NCBI GenBank assembly: GCA_901457705.2
Contig: LR590083.2
Span: 1,798,597 to 1,862,596 of the forward strand
Direction: 5' to 3'
From: Beijerinckiaceae bacterium RH AL1
GTDB lineage: Bacteria > Pseudomonadota > Alphaproteobacteria > Rhizobiales > Beijerinckiaceae
Length of the DNA: 64,000 nt
In this document: piece after piece, positions 28,018 through 40,920 of the stretch
Layout of the letters: each line of letters opens with the position of its first letter
How positions within the stretch are numbered: the first letter of the stretch is position 1
The notes under the pieces: generated by a model
Told to the model about the DNA's origin: nothing
The model's database searches: none
The model's input: only the letters and a program-made list of their open reading frames with translations
Program-made: the position numbers and the translations under genes

Positions 28018-28833
28018 CTAGCGGCGCGTCGCCATCGCCGGTCCCGGCAGGCCGGAAATCTCGATGACGAACTTGCGGCGCAGCGCTCGCGCGAAGTCGC
28101 CGTAGCCTTCCGCCGGCATCAGGAAGGCGTTGGCGCCGCCGAGCACGTGCTTGCCGTACCAGTCCGGCAGCGTGGTCATGTCGCCGGCCGGCTCGTGCGG
28201 GTCGCTCGACAGGTTGCGCAGGCCGTAGCCGGGCGCCCGGAAGGAGCCGACGCCGACCGTGTCGTTCTCGCCCGGCACGAGGATCGGCAGGCCGTTGATC
28301 GTCGCGCCCTGCGCGAGGACGGCCTTGTGGAACTCGGCGAGCTCTGAGGGCGGGGTACAGTTGTCGATGCCGTCGCCCGAGACGTCGACCACGATCCGCA
28401 TCGCCTTCGCCGGCATCGCCGGGATCACGTCCTCGGCGATCGTCTCGAACATCGGCCGGAAGCAGGTGAAGTCGCCGCCCTGCTGCGGCAGCGTCCGGAT
28501 GCGCGCGGCGATCGCCAGCGCGTCCTCGCGCGAGCCGATGCGCTGCCAGTCGACGACGAGATGCGGCTTGTCGGCCCAGGCGATCATCGCGAACAGGATG
28601 CCGCCGTGCGGGCCGCCCTGGATCGCGCCGAGCACCGCCGGGTCCTCCAGCGCCTTGGCGATGCCCTGCATCTGCAGCTGGTAGCGCTCGGCGTTGACCG
28701 AGCCCGAGACGTCGACCGACACGATGAGCGCGGTATCGACGGGGTCGGACGCCGCGGCGTGGGCGGCGAGAGGCAGGCACGCCGAGAGCAGCAGGCAGGC
28801 GAGACGAAGGACGTTGCCGACATTCACCCGCAC
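28018..28833 (-). CDS. DUF1194 (von Willebrand A-like) secreted protein
   Basis: The product has 271 residues from a GTG at 28833 with GGAGGG 8 bases upstream. A signal peptide (LACLLLSACLPLAAHA) is followed by the MIDAS-like motif IVSVDVSGSVNAERYQLQ and a second acidic block, MRIVVDVSGDGIDN, as in DUF1194 proteins. vWA domains bind divalent metal and mediate protein contacts; the biological role of DUF1194 is unknown. The product is predicted periplasmic. It is first in a minus-strand group with recG and the short-chain dehydrogenase, although no functional link to recG is evident. Confidence 0.9.
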   Translation of the reverse strand: MRVNVGNVLRLACLLLSACLPLAAHAAASDPVDTALIVSVDVSGSVNAERYQLQMQGIAKALEDPAVLGAIQGGPHGGILFAMIAWADKPHLVVDWQRIGSREDALAIAARIRTLPQQGGDFTCFRPMFETIAEDVIPAMPAKAMRIVVDVSGDGIDNCTPPSELAEFHKAVLAQGATINGLPILVPGENDTVGVGSFRAPGYGLRNLSSDPHEPAGDMTTLPDWYGKHVLGGANAFLMPAEGYGDFARALRRKFVIEISGLPGPAMATRR

Positions 28834-28914
28834 GCGCGATCCCTCCCGCCGCCGGACATCGGCGCACGGCCCATTGATGCCCGACGCGGCGGCCGGTGAC
28901 GAGAGGGTCTTCCG

Positions 28915-29454
28915 TTACTGTGGGATGGCCTTTCCCATGCGGAGCAGCGGCACGGTCTGGCCCTCGGCCTCCGCCTCGACGCGCTCGATCGCGCGATAGC
29001 CGCAGGCCTCGTAGAGCGGGACGCCGCTCATCGTGGCCATCAGCTCGAGGCGCGAAAACCCCTCCGCGGCTGCTGCCCTCTCGCAGGCCGCAAGGATCAT
29101 TCGGCCGACGCCGCGCCGCGCGAAGGCGGGATGCGTATACATGGCGCGGGTGCGGGCGGCGTCGCGGGCCGGATCTAGCGGGGCGGGATCGCGCAGCTTG
29201 GTGCTGTGATCGCCGCCGTAGAGCGTCGCGCGACGGCTCCAGCCGCCGCAGCCCGCGAGCTCGCCCTCCGATTCCACGACGAAGTAGGTGCCGTCCGTCA
29301 CGAGCTGGGTATCGAGGCCCATGACGGCGCGGCTCGCCACGATCTGCGCCGGAGACAGGAAGCCGACCTGAAGCTGGTCGATCGACAGCGCCATCAGCGC
29401 GCGGAGCGCCGGCAGGTCGGCGTCGACGGCGGTTCGGACCTGCAACATTCCCAT
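28915..29454 (-). CDS. GNAT-family N-acetyltransferase
   Basis: This encodes 179 residues starting MGMLQVRTAVDADLPALRALM, with GGGGAG just upstream of the ATG at 29454; the third codon is also ATG. The acetyl-CoA-binding motif is AFARRGVGRMILAACERAAAAEG (GNAT motif A R/Q-x-x-G-x-G), and the C-terminal part reads GVPLYEACGYRAIERVE, a common GNAT ending. The substrate is unknown. It is transcribed divergently from gyrA, separated by 177 bases, and lies 81 bases ahead of the DUF1194 gene on the same strand. Confidence 0.9.
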   Translation of the reverse strand: MGMLQVRTAVDADLPALRALMALSIDQLQVGFLSPAQIVASRAVMGLDTQLVTDGTYFVVESEGELAGCGGWSRRATLYGGDHSTKLRDPAPLDPARDAARTRAMYTHPAFARRGVGRMILAACERAAAAEGFSRLELMATMSGVPLYEACGYRAIERVEAEAEGQTVPLLRMGKAIPQ

Positions 29455-29631
29455 AAGTCTCCCCTTCAAGCCGGTGCTGCGGCGGATCGCTGGCCGGCGG
29501 GCCAGGCGGCCTGCCCGACAACGTTGAATCCCGCCGGTTTTCCCCCTGCAAAGGCGCTTTGAAACTGGCCTTCCGGAGCCGCCTTCGCTAGGGTCCCGAC
29601 GACCCCGAAATTCCTTAGAGACACGATCCCC

Positions 29632-32406
<2,775 letters not shown>

Positions 32407-32480
32407 GATGACGCTGCACGGCATGGGCTTGGCCGTTCGCGGAATCCTGTAAAAGGAACGGCCCTCCCCGCGAGACCGCC

Positions 32481-35273
32481 GTGGCCGTTGCGACCGTCCC
32501 GACCCAAACCGCCTCGCTCGAGCGACTGATGTCGCGCGTGGCGCGGGCCTTGGCGGTCGTCGTCGCGGCCTCGTGCGTCATCGTGCTCGTCGGCTACGCG
32601 CTGCATGTCGACGCGCTGGTGCTCGTGCGTCCGGAATGGTCGGCCATGTCGCCGCTGACCGCCGTCGCGCTGCTGTGCCTTGCGGTCTCGATCGCCTTGG
32701 ACGACGGCCGCAACTCGCGAATCTGCTGGGTGCCGATCCTCGTCGGCGCCTACGCGCTCGTCTCCGGCATCGCCGTCCTTCGCGAGAGCCTCAGCGGGGT
32801 GATCGCCGCCAACGTCTTCGGCTTCGACTCGTCGCGCGCCGGCCAGACCTCGGTGCCGACGGCGACGTCGCTGCTCGCGCTCGGCGTCGCCGGCGTCGTG
32901 CGCTCGCGCGAAAAGCTCGCCGATCGCCTCGCGGCGGTGGCCGTGACGGTCGCCACCTTCGCCGTGCTGGACGAGCTCTACGAGACGGGTACGCTGAGGA
33001 CGCTCGCGCTCTTCTCCAGGATGTCGCCGCAGACGGCGGCGGCCATCCTGGCGCTGGGCCTCGCCTCGCTCACCATTCGTCCGCACGCCGGCTGGGCCTC
33101 GGTCGTCGCCTCGAGCGGCACCGGCGGGGCCTCGGCGCGGCGGCTCATCGCCTTCACGCTGCTGCCGCCGCTCCTCGGCTTCCTGCTGGCCCGCACGGCG
33201 GAGCTGCACCGGCTAAACTTCGGCGCCGCCATGGCCGCCCTCGTCGTGCTGACCGTCGCGCCGCTCGCGCTGCTGGTGCTGCGCACGGGCCGCATCCTCG
33301 ACGAGCTCGACCGCGAGCGCGATGCGACGGCCGCGGTCGAGGCGGCGCGCGAGGGCGAGCTGCGTCTCATCGCCGACGCGCTGCCGGCGCTGATCTCGCT
33401 CGTCGACACCAACCTCGTCTACCGCTTCGCCAACCGCAGCTACGAGGTCTGGCTCGGCCTGAAGCCGGAGGAGGTCATCGGCCGCACGATGGGCGACATC
33501 GTCGACACGCAGGCGATGGCGACGCGCCGCCCCTATCTCGACGCGGCGCTCTCCGGACAGGAGACCCGCTTCGAGATGCTGTGGACCCTGCCGGACGGCA
33601 GCACGCGCGATGCGGAGGCACGCTATCTCCCACGCTTCGGTCCCGACGGCACGGTCGAGGGGCTTTTCCTCTTCGTCGCCGACATCACCGACCGCAAGGC
33701 GGCCGAGCGTCGGCTCGTCGCGACCAACGTCGCGCTGGAGGAGCGCGTCAAGGCCCGCACCCGCGAGCGCGACCAGATCTGGCAGATCTCCAAGGACATG
33801 CTCTGCATCGCCACGCAGGACGGCTATCTCGTGAACCTCAACCCCGCGTGGTCGGACACGCTCGGCTGGAGCCTCGAGCAGCTGATGTCCGAGCCGTTCA
33901 TCTCGTTCGTCCACCCCGACGACATCGAGACCACCAACCAGGCCGCCGCGAAGCTGGCACGCGGCGAGCCGGCGCTCGACTTCGAGAACCGCTATCGCCA
34001 CGCCGACGGCGGCTGGCGCTGGCTGTCGTGGAATGCCGTGCCGGACGGCGCGCTGATCTACGCGATCGTCCGCGACGTCAGCGAGGCGAAGGCCGCGACG
34101 GAGCGCGAGCGCTCGCTGGAAGAGGCGCTGCGCCAGGCGCAGAAGATGGAGGCCGTCGGCCAGCTCACCGGCGGTCTCGCGCACGACTTCAACAACCTGC
34201 TCACCGGCATCACCGGCTCGCTCGACATGATGAGCCGCCGCGTCGAGCAGGGCCGCACCGGCGAGCTCGCGCGCTACGTCGACGCCGCGCAGGCCGCCGC
34301 CAAGCGCGCCGCGGCCCTGACGCACCGCCTGCTCGCCTTCTCGCGCCGGCAGACGCTCGACCCGAAGCCGACCGACGTCGATGCCCTCGTCGCGGGGCTC
34401 GAGGAGCTGGTGCGCCGCACGGTCGGACCGCAGATCGCCGTCGAGATCGCGGCTGCCGCGGGCGTGTGGAGCGTCCTCGTCGATCCGAACCAGCTCGAGA
34501 ATGCGCTGCTCAACCTCTGCATCAATGCCCGCGACGCCATGCCCGACGGCGGCCGCCTCGTGATCTCGACGACGAACCGGATGCTCGACGAGGACAGGGC
34601 GCGCACGCACGAGCTGCAGCCCGGCGCCTACGTCGCGCTCGGCGTCTCCGACACCGGCACCGGCATGGCGCCCGACGTCATCGAGCGAATCTTCGATCCC
34701 TTCTTCACGACCAAGCCGATCGGGCAGGGCACCGGGCTCGGCCTCTCGATGATCTACGGCTTCGCGCGCCAGTCCGGCGGCCAGGTGATGGTCGAGTCGC
34801 AGCTCGAGCGCGGCACGACGATGACGCTGCTGCTGCCGCGCTGGTTCGGCCGCAGCGAGGACGCGGCGGCGCCGGCCGAGGCGAAGGCCGTGGCGACGGA
34901 CGGCGGCGAGAGCGTGCTCGTCGTCGACGACGAGCCGACGGTGCGCATGCTGCTCGTCGACGTGCTGGGCGACCTCGGCTACCGCACCATGGTCGCGGCG
35001 GACGGACCGGCCGGCCTCGAGATCCTGCGCTCCGGCACCGCCGTCGACCTGCTCGTCACCGACATCGGCCTGCCGAGCGGCATGAACGGGCGCCAGCTCG
35101 CGGATGCCGGCCGCGCCCTGCGAAGCGGTCTGCGCGTGCTCTTCATCACCGGCTACGCGGAAGCCGCCGTGCTCGGCGACGCGCCGCTCGAGCCGGGCAT
35201 GCGCGTCCTGCCGAAGCCCTTCGCGATGGAAGCGCTCGGCGCCATGGTCAAGGAGATGCTGGCCGCGGGGTGA
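32481..35273 (+). CDS. membrane-bound hybrid histidine kinase with PAS domains and receiver
   Basis: The product has 930 residues from a GTG at 32481 (uncertain; an ATG at 32529 is an alternative). The N-terminal 270 residues hold about seven or eight hydrophobic helices forming an integral sensor region. Two PAS domains follow (about 295-405, [16 protein letters not shown]; about 435-535, [16 protein letters not shown]). The HisKA domain has phospho-acceptor His568 in [16 protein letters not shown], then the ATPase with [20 protein letters not shown] and [18 protein letters not shown] receiver ends the protein ([28 protein letters not shown]). The signal and target are unknown. It follows gyrA by 74 bases but is not functionally linked. 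Confidence 0.93.
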   Translation: MAVATVPTQTASLERLMSRVARALAVVVAASCVIVLVGYALHVDALVLVRPEWSAMSPLTAVALLCLAVSIALDDGRNSRICWVPILVGAYALVSGIAVLRESLSGVIAANVFGFDSSRAGQTSVPTATSLLALGVAGVVRSREKLADRLAAVAVTVATFAVLDELYETGTLRTLALFSRMSPQTAAAILALGLASLTIRPHAGWASVVASSGTGGASARRLIAFTLLPPLLGFLLARTAELHRLNFGAAMAALVVLTVAPLALLVLRTGRILDELDRERDATAAVEAAREGELRLIADALPALISLVDTNLVYRFANRSYEVWLGLKPEEVIGRTMGDIVDTQAMATRRPYLDAALSGQETRFEMLWTLPDGSTRDAEARYLPRFGPDGTVEGLFLFVADITDRKAAERRLVATNVALEERVKARTRERDQIWQISKDMLCIATQDGYLVNLNPAWSDTLGWSLEQLMSEPFISFVHPDDIETTNQAAAKLARGEPALDFENRYRHADGGWRWLSWNAVPDGALIYAIVRDVSEAKAATERERSLEEALRQAQKMEAVGQLTGGLAHDFNNLLTGITGSLDMMSRRVEQGRTGELARYVDAAQAAAKRAAALTHRLLAFSRRQTLDPKPTDVDALVAGLEELVRRTVGPQIAVEIAAAAGVWSVLVDPNQLENALLNLCINARDAMPDGGRLVISTTNRMLDEDRARTHELQPGAYVALGVSDTGTGMAPDVIERIFDPFFTTKPIGQGTGLGLSMIYGFARQSGGQVMVESQLERGTTMTLLLPRWFGRSEDAAAPAEAKAVATDGGESVLVVDDEPTVRMLLVDVLGDLGYRTMVAADGPAGLEILRSGTAVDLLVTDIGLPSGMNGRQLADAGRALRSGLRVLFITGYAEAAVLGDAPLEPGMRVLPKPFAMEALGAMVKEMLAAG

Positions 35274-35308
35274 CCGGCGTCGTCTGTCCGGTGATGACGG
35301 AGTGAGAG

Positions 35309-35737
35309 ATGGTCGACGCGGCAGACTTCGTTCCCCTTCGGACGTTCGGGCCGAAGCAGGTCGAAGAAATCCATTCCTTGTACTTGAACGAGTGGTGGGC
35401 AAACCGTCGAACGCTCGACGAGACACGCCGGGTCGTCGCCAACTCGACGATGAACTTCGGAATCGTCCGGCGATCGACGGGAGAGCTGGTGAGCTACGCG
35501 CGTGTCCTGAGCGACCTGACCTTCAAGGCCGTCATCTTCGACGTCATCGTTCGGCCGGACCACCGCGGATATCGATTGGGCGCGAAGATCATGGACGACA
35601 TCATCTCGGAGCCCCGGCTCGCCGCTGTGAGTCAATTCGAGCTGTACTGCCTGCCCGACATGGAGCCGTTCTACGCCCGGTGGGGTTTTTCGTCGGACGT
35701 GGGCTCGGTTCGCTTGATGCGGCGCGTGACGACGTAG
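35309..35737 (+). CDS. GNAT-family N-acetyltransferase
   Basis: The product has 142 residues. The acetyl-CoA site is IVRPDHRGYRLGAKIMDDI, with the Gly-rich turn in the form R-G-x-R-L-G, preceded by the strand YARVLSDLTFKAVIFDVIV and followed by the C-terminal FYARWGFSSDVGSV, as in small GNAT enzymes. The target is unknown. Base composition is somewhat less G+C-rich than the neighbouring kinase gene, with codons such as TTG, TAC and AAC more frequent by eye, which might reflect acquisition. It lies 35 bases after the kinase gene and converges on the transglutaminase-like gene. Confidence 0.85.
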   Translation: MVDAADFVPLRTFGPKQVEEIHSLYLNEWWANRRTLDETRRVVANSTMNFGIVRRSTGELVSYARVLSDLTFKAVIFDVIVRPDHRGYRLGAKIMDDIISEPRLAAVSQFELYCLPDMEPFYARWGFSSDVGSVRLMRRVTT

Positions 35738-35749
35738 CCGGACAGCATT

Positions 35750-36592
35750 TTAAGTCGGCGTCGTGCGCACGGCTTGGACGGTGGCGGGTAGCGCGCCGGT
35801 GGTGGCCTCGATCCACACCTCCGGCTTGTCGAAGGCGACCGGACCATAGGGGCTGCAGAAGGCGACCTCGGCGGCATCGCGGCCGAGGCCGATGCGCACA
35901 AGGCCGGCGGGATCGGCCATGCGCGTCGCATCGAAGATGTACCAGGAGCCGCCCTGCGGCCCGCGGAGGTACACCTCGAAGACGGCGTGAAAATCCTGCG
36001 GCTCGAGCTGCGAGGCATACGCGCTGACGTAGCGCGCCGGCATGCCCAGCGTGCGGCACAGCGCGATGGCGAGATGCGAGAAGTCGCGGCAGACGCCGGC
36101 GCGCGTCGTCACCGTGTCGAACGCCGAGGTCAGGGCATCGGAGACGCCGCCCTCGTACTCGACGTAGTCGTGGATCCAGTTGCAGATGCCGTTGACGCGG
36201 TTGTAGCCGGGATCGAACGAGCCGAACGTCGACCGGGCGAACCGCTCCAGCTTGTCGGACTGGCAGTAGCGGCTCGGATAGAGGTGCGTGAAGGTCGCGA
36301 GCGGCAGCTCGGCCGGCGTCAACTCGCCGACGGTCGCGGGATCCTCGAGCGTCGGGGCGAGGTCCACCGTCGCGGTATAGTCGATCGTGAGCTGGCCCGG
36401 CGGCGCGATGACGCGGAAGTAGCGATTGCCGCTTTCCGGCATCGACCATCGCTCGATGTCGAGCGGCGGCTCGATCGAGAGGTGCTCGCGCACGACGCTC
36501 TGCACGTCGGTCGTCTGCGCCTCGATGTTGAAGACGAACGGCGTTTCCTGGTCGACCGAGTAGCCGAGCCTGCTTCCGAGCTTGAACTGCAT
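35750..36592 (-). CDS. transglutaminase-like cysteine peptidase-fold protein
   Basis: This encodes 280 residues, predicted cytoplasmic (no signal peptide). An N-terminal beta-rich domain (about 1-130) is followed by a transglutaminase core with the triad in order: Cys in TTRAGVCRDFSHLAIALCRTLG, His in EPQDFHAVFEVYLRG and Asp in WYIFDATRMADP. This two-domain layout is that of the bacterial transglutaminase-like family often found beside circularly permuted ATP-grasp and alpha-E proteins; those partners are absent here. Peptidase or amide-hydrolase activity is inferred, with unknown substrate. It starts 148 bases from the divergent M48 protease gene. Confidence 0.88.
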   Translation of the reverse strand: MQFKLGSRLGYSVDQETPFVFNIEAQTTDVQSVVREHLSIEPPLDIERWSMPESGNRYFRVIAPPGQLTIDYTATVDLAPTLEDPATVGELTPAELPLATFTHLYPSRYCQSDKLERFARSTFGSFDPGYNRVNGICNWIHDYVEYEGGVSDALTSAFDTVTTRAGVCRDFSHLAIALCRTLGMPARYVSAYASQLEPQDFHAVFEVYLRGPQGGSWYIFDATRMADPAGLVRIGLGRDAAEVAFCSPYGPVAFDKPEVWIEATTGALPATVQAVRTTPT

Positions 36593-36740
36593 GGATGTCG
36601 CCGCTTTGAGGGTGGAGGGCCCCGGCCAAGCAGAAGTCGGGCCGCCGTTGTGCGGTCCCCACAGCGTCGCAGACGATGGCGAAATGCGCGCGACGGACTA
36701 AGTTCGTGGCCCGAACCCTTCCGCTCGAGCCCAAGATCGC

Positions 36741-37985
36741 ATGCCCGCTCTCAGCCTCGCCTTCATCGCCGCGACGGTCGCCTGGACGATCCTGTCGATC
36801 TGGCTGTCGCTGCGCCAGACCGCCCATGTCGCCCGTCATCGCGACGCGGTGCCCGCCGATTTCGCCGACGCCCTGACGCTCGAGGAGCACCAGAAGGCGG
36901 CGGACTATTCGCGTGCTCGCGAGCGGCTCGAGCGCTTCCATGTGCTTGCCGGCGCCATCCCGCCGCTGGTCTTCGCGCTCGGCGGCATCGATCTCCTCTA
37001 CAACGCCGTCGCGGCCGGCACGCCGCCCGGCATCTGGCGCGGCGTCGCGTTCCTCGTCGCGACCGGCCTCGTCGGCGCGATCGTCGACCTGCCGTTCGCC
37101 GTGGCCAGCGCCTTCGGCATCGAAAAAGCCTTCGGCTTTAATCGCACGACGCCGGCGCGCTTCGTCGCCGATCGGCTGAAGCAGGCGGCCATCACGCTCA
37201 TCATCGCCGTGCCGCTGCTTGCCGCGCTGCTCTGGGCGATGCGCGCGCTCACCGGGCTCTGGTGGCTCTACGCCTGGCTCGGCCTGCTGGTCATCATGGT
37301 GGCGGCGCCGACCGTCTTCGTACGCGTGGTCGCGCCGCGCTTCAACACGTTCACGCCGCTGGAGGGGGCTCTGCGCCAGCGCATCGAAGGGCTGCTCGAG
37401 CGCGTCGGCTTCCGCTCGTCGGGCCTCTTCGCGATGGATGCCTCGAAGCGGAGCGCCCACGGCAACGCCTATTTCATCGGCTTCGGCCGCACGAAGCGCA
37501 TCGTGCTCTTCGACACGCTGATCGAGGCATCCCCGCCCGACGAGATCGAGGCGGTGGTCGCCCACGAGCTCGGGCACTTCAAGCACCGCCACGTGATCTT
37601 CGGGCTGGCGCGCGGCGCGCTGATGATGCTCGCGGTGCTGGCCGCCTTCGGCTGGCTCGCCAAGCAGCCGTGGCTGTTGCCCTCGTTCGGCGTCGCGACG
37701 CACGACGATGCGGCCGCGCTCTTCGTCTGCATGCTGCTCGCTTCCGTCGTCGGCCCGCTGACCGCGCCGCTGTCGAACTGGATCTCGCGCCGCAACGAGT
37801 ACCAGGCCGACGATTTCGCGCGCCGGGCCGTCGGCGCCGGCCCGATGGTCGGCGCGTTGACCCGGCTCGCGCGCGACAACGCCTCGACGCTGACGCCCGA
37901 CCCGCTCTACGCGCTGGTGCACCACTCGCATCCCAGCGTGCCTCTGCGGGTGCGGCACCTGCGCGAGATGGAGGCGACGGCCTGA
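36741..37985 (+). CDS. M48-family (Ste24/CAAX protease-like) membrane zinc metallopeptidase
   Basis: A 414-residue integral membrane protease. The zinc-binding motif is AVVAHELGHFKHRH, with His275, Glu276 and His279, and the third ligand Glu is in RRNEYQADDFA. Six or seven hydrophobic segments and the conserved FAVASAFGIEKAFGFNRTTP block before the catalytic domain are typical of Ste24-type (CAAX prenyl protease 1) enzymes rather than HtpX. In bacteria, which lack protein prenylation, such enzymes are thought to act in membrane-protein quality control; that is inference here. It converges with the glycosidase gene. Confidence 0.93.
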   Translation: MPALSLAFIAATVAWTILSIWLSLRQTAHVARHRDAVPADFADALTLEEHQKAADYSRARERLERFHVLAGAIPPLVFALGGIDLLYNAVAAGTPPGIWRGVAFLVATGLVGAIVDLPFAVASAFGIEKAFGFNRTTPARFVADRLKQAAITLIIAVPLLAALLWAMRALTGLWWLYAWLGLLVIMVAAPTVFVRVVAPRFNTFTPLEGALRQRIEGLLERVGFRSSGLFAMDASKRSAHGNAYFIGFGRTKRIVLFDTLIEASPPDEIEAVVAHELGHFKHRHVIFGLARGALMMLAVLAAFGWLAKQPWLLPSFGVATHDDAAALFVCMLLASVVGPLTAPLSNWISRRNEYQADDFARRAVGAGPMVGALTRLARDNASTLTPDPLYALVHHSHPSVPLRVRHLREMEATA

Positions 37986-38010
37986 CGCGACGGCTTGCGG
38001 GCGGGCGGAC

Positions 38011-40215
38011 CTAGTCGGCCGCGGCTGCGGCCGCATGACGTCCCGGCCAGGCGCGCGCGGCGAGGTCGAGCGTGACCGCCGGTGCGTCCGCGAGCGCGTC
38101 GGGCCTGACGGCGATCGTGTAGCGGCCCGGCGCGATCCGCCAGCCGCGCGGCGCATCCCAGCGCGCGAGCAGCCGCGGGTCGAGCTTAACAGAAACGTGC
38201 CGCGTCTCGCCCGGCGCCAGGTCGAGTGCCGCGAACCCGGCGAGGCGCCGCGTGAAGCCCGGCCCGTCGACGTAGACCTGCGCCACGTCGCGGCCGGCGC
38301 GGGAGCCGACGTTGCGGACGTCGAAGGCGAGCGCCGACCCGTCCGCCTGCGCGGCGAGGCCCGACGTCGCGAACCGCGTGTAGGACAGCCCGAAGCCGAA
38401 CGGGAACAGCGGCTTGGCCTTGGTTCGCAGGAACCACTTGTAGCCGACGTCGGCGCCCTCGACGTCGTAGTCGACCACGATCGGGCCGCCCTTGATCGGC
38501 TCGCCGGGATTGGAGGTCGTCGTCGCGGGGTCGATGCCGTGCGGGCGCGGCAGCTGCGATTCGGCGGCGGGGAACGTCATCGGCAGCCGGCCGCCGGGAT
38601 CGGCGCGGCCGGTCAGCACGTCGGCGATCGCCTCGCCGCCGCGCTCGCCGGGATACCAGGCCTCGATGATGCCCGCGACGCTGCCGAGCCAAGGCATCGT
38701 GACCGGGCCGCCGGTCTCCAGCACGACGATCGTGCGCGGGTTTGCGGCGGCGAGCTTTGCGATCAGCGCGTCCTGGCCGTTCGGCAGGGCGAGGTCCGGC
38801 ACGTCGCGCGATTCGTTGCGCCAGGCGTCGGCGAACACGATGACGGCGTCCGCGTCGCGGGCGGCGCGGGCCGCGGACGCTGCGTCGTCGCCAGCGAGGA
38901 AGTCTACGTGGGTGTGGGGCAGGGCGGCGCGCAGCGCGGCCAGCGGCGAGGAGGGATCGTAGAGCTTCGGCTGGCCGTAGAAGGCGCCGGGCGGATCGCC
39001 CTCGAATCGCAGGCGGCCTTTCGGCACCACCTGCGACGAGCCGCCGCCCGAGAGCACGCCGACGTCGGCATGGCCGCCGACGACGAGCAGGCGCTTCGCC
39101 GTCGGCGACAGGGGCAGCGCGCCGCCGGCCTTCTTGAGCAGCACGAGGCCGCGCGCCGCGACCTCCTCGGCGACGGCCGCGTGCGCGTCGAGATCGCGGA
39201 TCGACCCGGGCCGCGGCGGATCGTCGAGCGTGCCGGCCTGGATGCGGGCGCGGAGCTGGCGCGCCACCATGTCGTCGAGCCGCGCCAAGTGTACGCGACC
39301 CGCGCCGACGGCCTGCTTCAGCGGCGCGTCGAAGAACATCGTGTCGTCGAGGTCGGCGCCGGACTCCTGGTCGAGGCCGGCAAGAGCGGCGGCTTCGGTC
39401 GAATGCGTGCCGCCCCAGTCCGACATCACCCAGCCGCCAAAGCCCCAGTCGCGCTTCAGGATGTCGGTGAGGAGACGCGCGTTTTCCGACGCGTGCCGGC
39501 CGTCGATGCTGTTGTAGGCGGTCATGACCGCGCCGGGACGGCCGCGCTCCAAGGCGAGCTCGAAGGCCAGCAGGTCCGATTCGCGTGCCGCCGCCTCGCC
39601 GAGCCTGGCATCGATGACGACGCGGCCGGTCTCCTGCGCGTTCAATACGAAATGCTTGAGCGTCGAGACGATGTGATTCGACTGGATGCCGGCGATCGTC
39701 GCGCCGACGATGGCGCCGGTGAGCAGCGGATCCTCGCCCGCATACTCGAAGTCGCGGCCGCCGCGCGGCTCGCGCGTCAGTTCGGCGCCGCCGGCGAGCA
39801 GCACAGAAAACCCCTTGTCGCGCGCCTCGGCGCCGATGGCGGCGCCGGCCCGCTCGGCGAGGCCGGGGTCGAAGCTCGCCGCGAGCGCCAGCCCGCTCGG
39901 GAGAGCCGTGGCATCGAAGTCCGCGTTGGTCGGGTTGGCCACGCCGAGCCCGGCGTCGCTCTCCTGCAGGGGCGGGATGCCGAGGCGCGGCACGCCCGGG
40001 ACGAAACCGGCCGACGCGAGCGCGCCGGTCGGCATCGGGCGCCCCCGCAGCGGCATGCCGAAGCGCGAGTGGACGAGCGCGATCTTCTCGTCGAGGGTCA
40101 GCGCCGCGACGAGCGCGGCGACGCGCTGCTCCAGACCGCCCGCCGGAGCGTGCGCCGATCCAACGCCAAGAACCAGGAAAACGAGGCCGCCGACGAGGGG
40201 GCGTTTCGGGATCAT
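38011..40215 (-). CDS. secreted glycoside hydrolase family 3 (beta-glucosidase-like)
   Basis: The product has 734 residues from the ATG at 40215, which has an AAGGG ribosome-binding site and yields a signal peptide (RPLVGGLVFLVLGVGSAHA). The N-terminal (beta/alpha) domain includes KHFVLNAQETGR and the nucleophile Asp in GGWVMSDWGGTHSTE. The alpha/beta sandwich follows (GLVLLKKAGGALPLS; AWYPGERGGEAIADVLTG; RLPMTFP), and the C-terminal fibronectin-III-like domain begins near YKWFLRTKAKPLFPFGFGLSYTRF (given in parts). It likely hydrolyses terminal beta-glucosides or related glycosides in the periplasm or outside; the substrate cannot be fixed. No sugar transporter is adjacent. Confidence 0.93.
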   Translation of the reverse strand: MIPKRPLVGGLVFLVLGVGSAHAPAGGLEQRVAALVAALTLDEKIALVHSRFGMPLRGRPMPTGALASAGFVPGVPRLGIPPLQESDAGLGVANPTNADFDATALPSGLALAASFDPGLAERAGAAIGAEARDKGFSVLLAGGAELTREPRGGRDFEYAGEDPLLTGAIVGATIAGIQSNHIVSTLKHFVLNAQETGRVVIDARLGEAAARESDLLAFELALERGRPGAVMTAYNSIDGRHASENARLLTDILKRDWGFGGWVMSDWGGTHSTEAAALAGLDQESGADLDDTMFFDAPLKQAVGAGRVHLARLDDMVARQLRARIQAGTLDDPPRPGSIRDLDAHAAVAEEVAARGLVLLKKAGGALPLSPTAKRLLVVGGHADVGVLSGGGSSQVVPKGRLRFEGDPPGAFYGQPKLYDPSSPLAALRAALPHTHVDFLAGDDAASAARAARDADAVIVFADAWRNESRDVPDLALPNGQDALIAKLAAANPRTIVVLETGGPVTMPWLGSVAGIIEAWYPGERGGEAIADVLTGRADPGGRLPMTFPAAESQLPRPHGIDPATTTSNPGEPIKGGPIVVDYDVEGADVGYKWFLRTKAKPLFPFGFGLSYTRFATSGLAAQADGSALAFDVRNVGSRAGRDVAQVYVDGPGFTRRLAGFAALDLAPGETRHVSVKLDPRLLARWDAPRGWRIAPGRYTIAVRPDALADAPAVTLDLAARAWPGRHAAAAAAD

Positions 40216-40316
40216 GCGGAACCCTTGGCCCCGGCCCGGCGCCGTCACGCGCGCCGGATCAAAGGGTCAGGTCGCGGGGGCGACGAACCTGCGCCCCGGG
40301 ACATGACACCAAACGA

Positions 40317-40619
40317 CTACTTCAAGTGCTGGTTGAGATACTTGTTCATCTCGAACATCGTCACCTTGTCGCGGCCGAAAACAGCCTTGAGCTTCGAATC
40401 GGCGACGATCTCTTTCTTGTTCGCCTCGTTCTGCAGCTTGTGCTTCTTGATGTATTCCCAGACCTTGCTGACCACGGCGGTGCGCGGCAGCGGATCGTGG
40501 CCCACGACGGCGGCCAGCTCGGGCGACGGCGTCAACGGCTTCGAGAACGCGCTCGGGCCGGCCGCCTTCTTGGCTGGGGCAGCGGCCTTCGCCGCGGGCT
40601 TCTTGGTAGCTTCCTTCAT
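40317..40619 (-). CDS. SWIB/MDM2-domain protein
   Basis: The product has 100 residues: a basic Lys/Ala/Pro-rich N-terminal tail (about residues 1-25, resembling histone H1 tails) followed by one SWIB domain (FSKPLTPSPELAAVVGHD, LPRTAVVSKVWEYIKKHKLQ, VTMFEMNKYLNQHL). SWIB domains are best known from eukaryotic SWI/SNF chromatin remodellers and MDM2, and occur in a few bacterial groups, including chlamydiae, where one is fused to a topoisomerase, and many alphaproteobacteria. A DNA- or topology-related role is suspected but unproven. GGGAGAG precedes the ATG. The gene stands alone, divergent from the polysaccharide-export gene. Confidence 0.92.
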   Translation of the reverse strand: MKEATKKPAAKAAAPAKKAAGPSAFSKPLTPSPELAAVVGHDPLPRTAVVSKVWEYIKKHKLQNEANKKEIVADSKLKAVFGRDKVTMFEMNKYLNQHLK

Positions 40620-40920
40620 TCCGTCTCTCCCGATAATCCGGCAGAAAGAGCCGTGACGTGGCCTTAGGCTCCCGCTGAGCGGTCAAACGAGCCCAAGGGC
40701 GCCGCCCCGTCAAGCTGTCGCAGGCCGCAAAGGCGCCCTCTCCCACGAAAAACAGCCTCCAGAGGGCTCCCCGGCGCGCTTCGAGGGGCCGTCAGGGAAA
40801 AATAACCCGGCGCTGCTCTGGTGTGTCGATGGCACCACAGGGCTCGGAATGTCGGCGTCCTGCCATGGTCCAGCCAGGACCAGTGCCGTAAAACGCGGGC
40901 GAAAACGGTGGGACCCCCTT
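40620..40920. other. 301-base intergenic region between divergent SWIB and export-lipoprotein genes
   Basis: It must hold both promoters. I see a ribosome-binding site for each gene at its two edges, short imperfect hairpins near 40755-40770, and no credible coding frame or RNA gene. An in-frame ATG at 40849 could extend the lipoprotein gene into this region. Confidence 0.4.

Noticed and set aside
32431-32463. Eight-base inverted repeat GGCCGTTC/GAACGGCC between gyrA and the hybrid kinase.
   Set aside because: The 17-base loop and the absence of a T run make it weak as a terminator, and no regulator is suggested by the context.
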